64,000 nt of DNA from Sulfitobacter sp. EhC04. GTDB lineage: Bacteria > Pseudomonadota > Alphaproteobacteria > Rhodobacterales > Rhodobacteraceae. The notes under the pieces were generated by a model. The model was not told where the DNA came from. It did not search any database and saw only the letters and a program-made list of their open reading frames with translations. Shown here in pieces: positions 35,382 to 43,751 of the stretch. Every line of letters begins with the position of its first letter. Position 1 is the stretch's first letter. The stretch covers positions 124,001-188,000 of the forward strand of contig NZ_LXYI01000023.1 of assembly GCF_001650875.1 (NCBI RefSeq). Reading direction: 5' to 3'. The position numbers and the translations under genes were made by a program.

Positions 35382-38300
35382 ATGACCGCCAATCAAAGAA
35401 AACCCGATATCGCCAAAGCAACGCCCGTTGCCCAGGATCAATCGCGTGAGTACCTAACTGGCGTTCAGGCGCTGGTGCGCCTGCCCCTGATGCAATTGGA
35501 CCGTGACCGTGTCGCGGGACTACGCACCCAAGGGTTCATTACCGGTTATCCGGGCTCGCCCCTTGGTGGCTACGACCTGTCGCTCGACCGTGCGAAAGTC
35601 GAACAACACGGGGTCAAGCACATCCACGGACAGAATGAAGAACTGGCCGCGACCACGCTCATAGGGACCCAAATGCTTGACGGTTTTCCCAATGAGACGG
35701 TCGATGGGGTAGTGTCGTTTTGGTACGGGAAAGGTCCTGGTGCCGACCGGTCCGGCGACGCGTTCAAGCACGGAAATTTTGGCGGCACGAGCAAAAACGG
35801 CGCAGTGGTCATCCTGAGCGGGGAAGACCATGAGGCGAAATCGTCGAGCGTTCCCTATCAACAGGAATTCGCTTTCGAGCATGCCGGCATCCCGGTTCTC
35901 TATCCCGGATCGGTTTCGGAGTTTCTCGACTTCGGGCTACATGCTGTCGCGCTTTCCCGCTACAGTGGATGCTGGATTGCGATGAAGCTGGTCGCGCCGC
36001 TTTGCGACGGCGGCGAAGTCGTAGACACCGCCAGACTTTGCAAACCTGTCGTGCCGCAGAACCTTGAAATTGACGGCAAGCCTTTTGCCAAATTAGCGAA
36101 TTTCAGATATTTTCCCGGTCTCAACGTGGCGACTGAAGCAGAGCTCTATAACGAACGCCATGAAGCAGTTTTGGCCTATGCACGGGCGAACCAGCTTAAC
36201 CGCGTGACAGCACGAGGCAAGGCCGACAAGATCGGGATCGTTTCAGCAGGCAAAAGCCACGCGGATGTGCGTGCTGCGCTTGAAAAGCTCGGGATTGGAG
36301 ACGATGCACTTTCGTTGAATGGCATTCGAATGGCGAAAGTCGGTCTTCTCACTCCGGTGGACGAGACGTTCTTTCGTGACTTCGCCGACGGTCTCGACCT
36401 GATAATCGTCGTTGAAGAAAAACGAGACTTTCTGGAGCGTCAAGTGGCGCGGGCCGTGGCCGGGTACTCCAACGCAAAGATTATCGGGAAACGAGACCTC
36501 GAAGGCCGCCGACTTTTCCCGATCGAAGGTGGTATGGACCTTGATATCGTGGCCAAAGGTCTGGCACAGGCATTGGTTGATTTGGTGCCGATTTCACACG
36601 ACAGTCCGGCTGTCGTCGAGCCGGTCACAGCCAAGAAGTCCACGCCGGCGCCGAATTTGTTTCCGGGTCGAACACCAAACTATTGCTCCGGCTGCCCTCA
36701 TAACCGCTCGACCAAGATGCCCGAGGGTCAAATCGCTTGGGGCGCACCGGGTTGTCACGCCTTTGCGTCGCTCATGGAACAGCCTGAACGCCGTATCGAA
36801 GCGATGACCCAATTCGGTGGCGAAGGTTTGCCGTGGATTGGGCTGTCGCCATTTACGTCCAAAAAACACATGCTTCAGAACATGGGCGATGGTTCGTATT
36901 TTCATTCGAGCCATCAGAATGTCCGATACGCCGTTGCAACCGGCCAGCGGATGACATTTCGCATTCTCTACAACGGTGTCATCGCCAATACCGGCGGCCA
37001 AAATTATGCAGCCGCGAACACCGTTGAAAGTCTTTGCAAGCGGCTAGAACTCGATGGTGTGAACAGGATCGTGTTGGCGACCAAGGAGCCTTCCAAATAC
37101 AAGCGAGCCGGGCTTCCAAAAATCACTCAACTTCGCCGCCCCGATGAAATTCCAGCAGTGCTGAAAGAACTTGAGCAAGTCGATGCCGTCACCGTCCTTA
37201 TTTATGACGGGGACTGCGCAAACGAGCGTCGTCGCCATCAGAAACGTGGCCTCGCACCCAAACCAACGACGTTTACAGTCGTGAATGAAGATGTCTGTGA
37301 AAACTGTGGGGATTGCGGACGCAAGGCCAACTGCATGTCACTGCAAAAGGTTGAGACGCCGTTTGGCAAAAAGACCCAGATCCACCAGTCTTCCTGCAAT
37401 CAGGATCGTGCTTGTCTGGAAGGTGAATGCCCCTCATTTGTTTCCATCCACGTCAAGGAAGGCACGGGCCCTGGCAAAGTAGCGCTGCCGGATATTTCGG
37501 GTGAAATTGTCGAACCGGTGCTGCCGGTCATTGATCATTCTTATTCGGTTTACATTCCAGGTGTCGGCGGAACAGGTGTTATCACGCTCAACTCGATGCT
37601 GGCCCAGGCTGCCATGCACGACGGGCTGAATGTCAAGACGTTTGACCTTACCGGAGCGGCCCAGAAATGGGGCGCGGTGCTGTCGAGCCTTATCATTTCA
37701 CACGCCAATGATGAGATCATCGTGAACAAGGTGGCCGCTGGTGCCGCAGATCTCTATCTCGCTGCGGACATGGTTGCCGGTGCTGATCCGGTTAATCTCA
37801 AGGTGTGTGACAAGGAACGAAGCGTCGCATTGATCAGCACGGATATTCTGCCCACGGGAGAGATGGTCAGAGACGTTTTCTTCAAAACGGACCCTGCGGG
37901 CATTTGCGATCACATTTCCAAACACGTGCGGCCGGGCAGTACGATTACCACACCGGCACTGACAATCGCGCAGAAACTGTTCGGGAATTACATCCTGTCG
38001 AACATGGTAGCGGTTGGTGCCGCGTATCAGGCCGGTTATCTGCCGATCACCGCGGCGTCGATCGAAAAAGCGATGGAGGCCGCCGGTGCGGCCGCGCAAT
38101 CAAACATCCTGGCTTTCCGCGCAGGCCGCCTTTCCATAGCTGATCCCGAACGCCTGTCTCTTATGATGGATAAAGGGGAGCAGACACTTGCAAACCGTCT
38201 CGCAGAGCCTTCAAAGGCCCGCTCGGCCGTACCTGAAACAGAGGCGGCATTGCTGCTCGAAGGGCTGCCTGCGCTGTCGCCTGAATTACGCGACGCAATC

Positions 38301-38900
38301 GCGCAATGCACCCGCGATCTGGTGACTTATCAAAACAAGGCCTACGCACGACGTTACATTGACGCCATTGCAAGGGTTGCCGAGGCGGCCAATGGCCGGG
38401 CCCCGGATCAAGCCGACCGCCTGATCGAGCGGGCGGCGAAGAATCTGCACAAAGTAATGGCCTATAAAGATGAATACGAGGTGGCACGGCTTTTGACTGA
38501 TCCGGTATTTGAGGAACGGATCAAGGAAGCGTTTCCTGGCATGGTGGGGTTCAGCTACAATCTTCAACCCCCGACCCTGCGCTGGCTTTTCTCGAACCAA
38601 AAAGTTGAAATCGGAAGCTGGTTCCGCCCTGCACTCGCACTTCTGTCCAGAATGAAATTCCTGCGCGGAACCGCTTTGGATCCATTCGGTCGGAATCCGG
38701 CCCGGAAAGTCGAACGTGACGCCATCGCATGGTTCAACGGTATCGTGAACGATGTCGTCGAGTCCGTTTCTCCAGAGAATGTCGAAACATGCGATGCCTT
38801 GCTGGCCCTACCAGAGAACATTCGTGGATACGAAGACTTGAAGACTGCGTCATATGAACAGGCCGTTCAGAAGGCACAGGATCTAAAGTCGCGGCTTTAG
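35382..38900 (+). CDS. Indolepyruvate ferredoxin oxidoreductase, fused alpha/beta
   Basis: A 1172-residue thiamine-diphosphate enzyme with subunits fused, as in alphaproteobacteria. The N-terminal pyrimidine-type domain has TGYPGSPLGGYD; the TPP-binding part has NYCSGCPHNRST and GDGSYFHSSH (about residues 430-510). The iron-sulfur segment is CENCGDCGRKANC plus CNQDRACLEGEC (about 640-690), and the gamma-type domain begins GVGGTGVITLNSMLAQA (about 727). It oxidatively decarboxylates an aryl 2-oxoacid to aryl-acyl-CoA. In the window it lies upstream of an NDP-forming acyl-CoA synthetase. A palindromic operator precedes it. Confidence 0.93.
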   Translation: MTANQRKPDIAKATPVAQDQSREYLTGVQALVRLPLMQLDRDRVAGLRTQGFITGYPGSPLGGYDLSLDRAKVEQHGVKHIHGQNEELAATTLIGTQMLDGFPNETVDGVVSFWYGKGPGADRSGDAFKHGNFGGTSKNGAVVILSGEDHEAKSSSVPYQQEFAFEHAGIPVLYPGSVSEFLDFGLHAVALSRYSGCWIAMKLVAPLCDGGEVVDTARLCKPVVPQNLEIDGKPFAKLANFRYFPGLNVATEAELYNERHEAVLAYARANQLNRVTARGKADKIGIVSAGKSHADVRAALEKLGIGDDALSLNGIRMAKVGLLTPVDETFFRDFADGLDLIIVVEEKRDFLERQVARAVAGYSNAKIIGKRDLEGRRLFPIEGGMDLDIVAKGLAQALVDLVPISHDSPAVVEPVTAKKSTPAPNLFPGRTPNYCSGCPHNRSTKMPEGQIAWGAPGCHAFASLMEQPERRIEAMTQFGGEGLPWIGLSPFTSKKHMLQNMGDGSYFHSSHQNVRYAVATGQRMTFRILYNGVIANTGGQNYAAANTVESLCKRLELDGVNRIVLATKEPSKYKRAGLPKITQLRRPDEIPAVLKELEQVDAVTVLIYDGDCANERRRHQKRGLAPKPTTFTVVNEDVCENCGDCGRKANCMSLQKVETPFGKKTQIHQSSCNQDRACLEGECPSFVSIHVKEGTGPGKVALPDISGEIVEPVLPVIDHSYSVYIPGVGGTGVITLNSMLAQAAMHDGLNVKTFDLTGAAQKWGAVLSSLIISHANDEIIVNKVAAGAADLYLAADMVAGADPVNLKVCDKERSVALISTDILPTGEMVRDVFFKTDPAGICDHISKHVRPGSTITTPALTIAQKLFGNYILSNMVAVGAAYQAGYLPITAASIEKAMEAAGAAAQSNILAFRAGRLSIADPERLSLMMDKGEQTLANRLAEPSKARSAVPETEAALLLEGLPALSPELRDAIAQCTRDLVTYQNKAYARRYIDAIARVAEAANGRAPDQADRLIERAAKNLHKVMAYKDEYEVARLLTDPVFEERIKEAFPGMVGFSYNLQPPTLRWLFSNQKVEIGSWFRPALALLSRMKFLRGTALDPFGRNPARKVERDAIAWFNGIVNDVVESVSPENVETCDALLALPENIRGYEDLKTASYEQAVQKAQDLKSRL

Positions 38901-38921
38901 GTCGGATCGGCGCGGACATGA

Positions 38922-39071
38922 GCAAGGAATAGGTTTCCGGAATGGCTGGGGCAGCTAGCGGCCTTACCCACTCCTGACGAGGCAAAGCTAGACCCTGGCG
39001 CACTGTGGCAGGATATCGCGAACAAGTTTGCCGTCGAAACAGAAGGTTCGACGGGTGAGGAGAGACAATGA
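38922..39071 (+). pseudogene. Short coding relic overlapping the next start
   Basis: The frame from 38922 is open for 49 codons, has the codon use of a real gene, and contains EWLGQLAALPTPDEAKLD and LWQDIANKFAVETEG. It ends in a TGA that overlaps the following ATG as ATGA, the usual layout of coupled genes. There is no start codon before it. I think it is the tail of a deleted gene that once preceded the synthetase; the family is not recognised. Confidence 0.5.
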
Positions 39072-41158
39072 AAGACAACGTGAAATCCGAAGGCCGCAGG
39101 GCAGAAAATCTTGCCCGTACGCTAAAGCCAGAGATCGTTGCCGTGGTCGGTGCGACCAATGCATTGGAAAAGGCAGGGGCGCAAGCGATGCTGGCCCTTG
39201 CGGGGTTTCCGGGCACCGTCTACCCGGTCAACCCGAAGGCGCAAGAGGTCATGGGGCAGCGGTGTTATCCGACGCTCGCGGCGCTGCCGGAGGCTCCTGA
39301 CCTCGTGATCCTGGCGGTGCCCAGTGGCCTTGCCCCACACGTGGCAGAGGACGCGGCACTGGCCAAGGCGGGAGGACTGCTTGTCATCGCAGGCGGCTTC
39401 GCCGAGACGGGCGAGGACGGCCGCGCCTTGCAAGAAGCACTGCTCGCCTCGTGTCTCGCTGCTGACATACGGCTGCTGGGGCCGAACACCTCGGGCTTCA
39501 TCAATCCCAAGCGGGGATGCGTGGCGTCCTTTGCGCCGGGGCTCGACCAGATCTCTGCAGGGCCAGTGGGCGTGGTTGCGCAGTCTGGCGGGGTGAACCT
39601 TACCATCGCGCTTCTTCTGCATCGGCTGGGCCATGGCGTGTCGCATGCGGTCGGGTTGGGAAATTCCGCCGACGTGGGCACAGTCGAGCTGATTGAATTT
39701 CTCATGAATGATCCGGACACAAAGTCAATCGCGCTGCACCTGGAAGGCGTGACCGACGGGCGGGCGTTGTTTCAGGCGGTTGCGCGCGCGACCCGGAAAA
39801 AGCCGGTTGTGGTCTTTCCCGTGGGGCAAGAGGACGTGGGCGATTTTGCCCTGTCGCACACCGGCAAGATGATGGGCGCGCACCAGACCACGGTAGCGGC
39901 GATGCGCCAGGCCGGTGCCCTGGTGGTGGACGGCGCCGAGGCGCTCGTGCTCGCTGCAACCGCCCTTGCCCACCGCCGTCTGCCGCCGCTTGCGAAACCG
40001 GGTGTTGCGGTGATCACTGGGCAGGCGGGGCCAGGGCTGATCATTGCGGACCGGCTCAAGGCCGCAGGGGTGGATGTCCCGCCATTGGCACCCGAAACGG
40101 TTACCTCGCTGAACGGGCTTTTGCCGCCGCTTACATACCTTGCCAACCCCGTGGATACAGGGCGGCCGGGAGACAGTTTCGGCGCGGTCGTCGAGACGGT
40201 GTTGGCGGACGCAGCAATCGACGCGGCAGTGATCTATGCGCTTGACGAACCGTCCGCTCTTGACGCCAAGGTGGTTCTGGGCCGGGTGTTGGAAAAGCAT
40301 GACACTCCCATCCTCTTTGCCAGTCTTGGGACCAGAGACATGGGCGCGGAACATGCGGCCTTGTCCGCGCAGGGCATTTTTAGCGCCGGATCGCCCGATG
40401 CGCTCGCCGACGGTCTGATCGCGTTGGTGCGGGACGCTGAGGCCCAGCATCGGCTTCTTTCGGCGCAGGACGAAGCTTTCGCCCCCAACAAGGCAGAAAC
40501 GCTTTCCAGTACCCCGGACGAGGCGGAGGCGAAGGAATTGCTTGCGGCCTATGGTGTTGCCACGCCTGCACGCGTGGTCTGCGAAACTGGTGCGCAGGCC
40601 CATGCGGCACTTGAAACGCTGGGCGGGCCGGTGGTTGTCAAGGTTCTGGACTCCACCATCTTGCACAAATCCGACGCGGGCGGGGTCCATCTGGGTGTGC
40701 GGGACGCCGCGGGGTTGGATGCGGCGCTGGAGGCCATCGACGCGATCCCGGACCTCGGTGCGTCGCGGCGCTATCTGGTTGAGGCGATGTGGCAGTTCGA
40801 CACAGAAATGATCGTAGGTGCCGTACGCGATCCGTCGTGGGGGGTCTGTCTGAGTGTCGGCAGTGGCGGAGTGCTGACCGAGCTTCTGGCTGACACCGCG
40901 ACCTGTCTTGCGCCGGTCGGCCGCGACGCCCTGCGCGAGCGTGTCATGTCGCTTCGGGGCGCCGCTCTATTGACCGGATTTAGGGGCGGGGCACCGGGGG
41001 ATGTGGACGGGGTTATTGACGCTCTCAACTCGCTTCAGCAGATCATGTTCGATCATCCGGAAATCGCCGAAATCGAAATCAACCCGCTGGCCGTGCGCGC
41101 CGATGGCGTCGCCGCGCTCGACGCGCTGATCACCTGTACACAGAGCAACGCTGAATGA
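39068..41158 (+). CDS. Acyl-CoA synthetase, NDP-forming (ACD type), fused alpha/beta
   Basis: A 696-residue enzyme. Order of domains: CoA-binding Rossmann (VGATNALEKAGAQ, about residue 26; GPNTSGFINP, about 138), succinyl-CoA-ligase-like part with the HTGKMMGAH phospho-histidine region near residue 263, and a C-terminal ATP-grasp domain (VVKVLDSTILHKSDAGGVHLG, shown in part, about 525-545; EIEINPLAV near the end). It interconverts acyl-CoA plus ADP and phosphate with acid plus ATP. With IorAB upstream it could harvest ATP from arylacetyl- or aroyl-CoA, or run in reverse to activate the acid. GAGGAG precedes the ATG. Distinctly GC-richer than the iorAB gene. Confidence 0.9.
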   Translation: MKDNVKSEGRRAENLARTLKPEIVAVVGATNALEKAGAQAMLALAGFPGTVYPVNPKAQEVMGQRCYPTLAALPEAPDLVILAVPSGLAPHVAEDAALAKAGGLLVIAGGFAETGEDGRALQEALLASCLAADIRLLGPNTSGFINPKRGCVASFAPGLDQISAGPVGVVAQSGGVNLTIALLLHRLGHGVSHAVGLGNSADVGTVELIEFLMNDPDTKSIALHLEGVTDGRALFQAVARATRKKPVVVFPVGQEDVGDFALSHTGKMMGAHQTTVAAMRQAGALVVDGAEALVLAATALAHRRLPPLAKPGVAVITGQAGPGLIIADRLKAAGVDVPPLAPETVTSLNGLLPPLTYLANPVDTGRPGDSFGAVVETVLADAAIDAAVIYALDEPSALDAKVVLGRVLEKHDTPILFASLGTRDMGAEHAALSAQGIFSAGSPDALADGLIALVRDAEAQHRLLSAQDEAFAPNKAETLSSTPDEAEAKELLAAYGVATPARVVCETGAQAHAALETLGGPVVVKVLDSTILHKSDAGGVHLGVRDAAGLDAALEAIDAIPDLGASRRYLVEAMWQFDTEMIVGAVRDPSWGVCLSVGSGGVLTELLADTATCLAPVGRDALRERVMSLRGAALLTGFRGGAPGDVDGVIDALNSLQQIMFDHPEIAEIEINPLAVRADGVAALDALITCTQSNAE

Positions 41159-41418
41159 GGGGATGAGGCTTCACATCAGGTCGCTTTCTAGGTTTCAGAA
41201 CTCCTGATCCACGAAAACCGGGATTTCTACCGTGAAGTGAAAGGGTTGCAGGCATGAAAATCTCTAATGTCGCCGCGCGGTCCTGCCCATTTCCTTGCTT
41301 TGCTTCTGGGTATCCGTCGCCGTGACTTTTGTAGCCGCACTGCCGCTTTTCGATGCTGACCTGCTCCTCAACACAAAACGACCGGAGCAATACCGACATC
41401 AACACACTGGAGATATCC

Positions 41419-42552
41419 ATGTCCTATCTTTCAAAAATTGCCATTCTTGGTGGCGGTCCTGCCGGGCTTTATGCAGCGATCCTGCTGCGCCGCCTGATGC
41501 CTGCGGTCGACCTTCAAGTCTATGAACAGAACCCCAAGGGCGCGACTTTCGGCTTCGGCGTCGTCTTTTCAGATGAAGCGCTGGCCTTTCTCAAAGCCGA
41601 CGACCCCGAGACGCATGACCTTGTCGTGCCCAACATGGAGCGCTGGCAGAACATGACGCTGAACCTGCCAAAGGGCAGCGTCACACTGGACGGTGTGGGG
41701 TTCACCGCCATCGGGCGGCTCGCGCTGATCGAGATCCTGCGCAAGCGGGCCGAAGCGTTGAATATCGCCGTGGATTTCGACCGGCGGATCGAGTCGCTGG
41801 ATGAACTGGACGCGGATCTCGTGATCGGGGCAGATGGGTTGAATTCGCTGGTGCGCACCTCGATGGAAGACGCCTTCAAGCCAAGCATCGAGTATTTCGG
41901 CAATCACTTTGCGTGGTTTGGCGCCGATCGTCCCTTTGACACACTGACTCAAACCTTTGTGGACACGGACAACGGTCCGCTTAATGCGCACCATTATCGC
42001 TACAGTCCCGACAGCAGTACCTTCCTTGTCGAATGCAACGATGCAGTGTTCAAACGCTGCGGCTTTGCGGAGATGGATGAAGCGGAAAGCGCTGCGCTGT
42101 GCGAGGAGATCTTTGCGGATGTCCTGGGCGGTGCGAAGCTGATCGCCAACAAGTCGAGCTGGCGGCAGTTTCCCAAGCTCTGGTGTGAAAACTGGACAGC
42201 GGGACGTTATGCCCTGGTGGGCGACGCGGCGCATACGGCGCATTTTTCCATCGGCTCAGGCACCCGGCTGGCCCTTGAAGACGCCATCGCGTTGACCCGG
42301 GCGCTCTCTCGGTCCGAAAGCCTTGCCGAAGCATTTGCCGCATATCAGACCGAACGCGCGCCAATCGCGCGCAAGATCTACGAGGCCGCCAACGCTTCGG
42401 CCCTGTGGTACGAGGACTATGCGGACCGGATGCAATTGCCGCCAACCGAATTTGCCTTTGAATATATTAACCGCTCCGGACGAATGGACCCGGAGCGCCT
42501 GCGCCAGACCGCGCCCCGGTTTATGCGAGCCTACGACGAGGCCCGAACCTGA
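41419..42552 (+). CDS. FAD-dependent monooxygenase, salicylyl-CoA 5-hydroxylase type
   Basis: A 377-residue group A flavoprotein hydroxylase. The FAD motif is ILGGGPAGLYAAILLRRL (about residues 8-25), then GFGVVFSDEALAFL, the DG motif DLVIGADGLNSLVR, and the GD motif ALVGDAAHTAHFSIGSGTRL. GFGVVFSDE and AHTAHFSIGSGT are particular to the group that hydroxylates aromatic CoA thioesters such as salicylyl-CoA (to gentisyl-CoA) and anthraniloyl-CoA. There is no C-terminal oxidoreductase domain. GGAG before the ATG fixes the start, although the frame is open from 41353. The gentisate genes 11 kb upstream make gentisyl-CoA a credible product. Confidence 0.85.
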   Translation: MSYLSKIAILGGGPAGLYAAILLRRLMPAVDLQVYEQNPKGATFGFGVVFSDEALAFLKADDPETHDLVVPNMERWQNMTLNLPKGSVTLDGVGFTAIGRLALIEILRKRAEALNIAVDFDRRIESLDELDADLVIGADGLNSLVRTSMEDAFKPSIEYFGNHFAWFGADRPFDTLTQTFVDTDNGPLNAHHYRYSPDSSTFLVECNDAVFKRCGFAEMDEAESAALCEEIFADVLGGAKLIANKSSWRQFPKLWCENWTAGRYALVGDAAHTAHFSIGSGTRLALEDAIALTRALSRSESLAEAFAAYQTERAPIARKIYEAANASALWYEDYADRMQLPPTEFAFEYINRSGRMDPERLRQTAPRFMRAYDEART

Positions 42553-42927
42553 AAGCCGGGGCTGCCGGTTGTGGAATGCCCCTCTGAAGTGATCTACCTC
42601 CGGGATATGTCATAATCATTCGCCGGAGGTGGCGCGCCCTCATTCCAGGCGCGATTTTCGCACAAATAGGCCCCTGCCTTCTTACGGGCATCCACAGGCC
42701 ATCTTAGGGTCAGGACCCATTAATCCTGCACCGTCACCGGCCACGATCTGCTGACGCCTGATGAAAACATGCTGATTTCCGCGGATGCGATGTACATCTT
42801 CAATGGTCAGGTTAAAGCATGGGTTGCTGAAAAGATGCCGCTTTGCTCTTGCGCAGGTCAGACGCTTTTCGTTTTATTTGGCGACACATTCGAAAGGTGT
42901 CGTAAACTTGCTGTCGAAGGGGCCGCT
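42553..42927. other. Gap with possible IS-end relic
   Basis: A 375-base gap. Near 42708-42720 it contains TTAGGGTCAGGACCCATT, with complementary GGGTC/GACCC, which resembles ends of IS5-type elements. No transposase frame remains. An in-frame extension of the MarR gene to 42769 is not convincing as coding. Confidence 0.35.
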
Positions 42928-43491
42928 ATGGATAAGGAGTCTATGGAAGAAATAAGCGAAGACAGTGAACCGGACCACGCTAATTCCGGAAAAAAATATG
43001 ATTTGTACGACGAAATGATCGCGCATCCCGCACACCTGATCAGGCGTAGCTACCAGATTTTTCAAGCAGGATTTGACGAGGATATGTCCGTCGTGAACAT
43101 TACGCCTGTCCAGTGGATTATTCTGGTAACCGTAAGTTCTTTTCCAGGGATAGATATGACCAGCTTGGCTGGCTTCGCAGCAGTGGACAAGACCAGTTGT
43201 GGCAGAGCGGTCGCAAAGCTTTCTGAGCGTGGTTATCTGCAAATTTCCCCTATTCTCGAAGACCTTCGTCAGAAACGTCTCTCGGTGACGCCGGAAGGAA
43301 AGCGTGTGATCGACCAGACGCGACCCGGTGTCAGCCGGTTGCGCGAGAGGCTGCTTGGCGTCCTGACAGAAGAAGAGCAGATCAACCTTATCAATGCGCT
43401 GCAAGTTTTTGTTAGTAGAAACAACGAACTTAGTCGCGCGCCCCAGCGGCGAAAGATTGATAAGAAAGCGCGCAAGAAAAGCACGACCTGA
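42928..43491 (+). CDS. MarR family transcriptional regulator
   Basis: A 187-residue winged-helix protein. The helix-turn-helix reads DMTSLAGFAAVDKTSCGRAVAKL then SERGYLQISP, and the wing is EDLRQKRLSVTPEGKRVI. A basic tail, RRKIDKKARKKSTT, is unusual for the family. The frame is open from 42769, but the conserved part begins later; I choose the ATG at 42928, which has GAAGG upstream. It follows the flavoprotein hydroxylase and may regulate iorAB and its neighbours through the palindrome at 35310. Confidence 0.85.
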   Translation: MDKESMEEISEDSEPDHANSGKKYDLYDEMIAHPAHLIRRSYQIFQAGFDEDMSVVNITPVQWIILVTVSSFPGIDMTSLAGFAAVDKTSCGRAVAKLSERGYLQISPILEDLRQKRLSVTPEGKRVIDQTRPGVSRLRERLLGVLTEEEQINLINALQVFVSRNNELSRAPQRRKIDKKARKKSTT

Positions 43492-43712
43492 GGGCAACAA
43501 TTGCATGACAGCTTGGGGCCGCCATCTGTGACGGTTCCTGTCTAGCAAGGCAGTTTTGATGCCGTGAATATTACGCATCTGGATGGTGGCTGCCTTTGAA
43601 ATTAGCCGTCATGATCCGGCCCACAGCCGACACATCAATGGGCACCACCGATCACAGCCCGGCGACGAGGCCCATTTTCCCAGGCGTTTGCGACAGCACC
43701 GGCAATTTATTT

Positions 43713-43746
43713 CGGTCTGGTTGCGACGAATGCCGCAACCAGACCG
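43713..43746. terminator. Strong hairpin after the TonB receptor gene
   Basis: 13-bp perfect arms CGGTCTGGTTGCG and CGCAACCAGACCG with an 8-base loop, six bases beyond the receptor stop. No T run, but the stem is strong enough to end or stabilise the transcript. Confidence 0.6.
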
Positions 43747-43751
43747 GAAAC

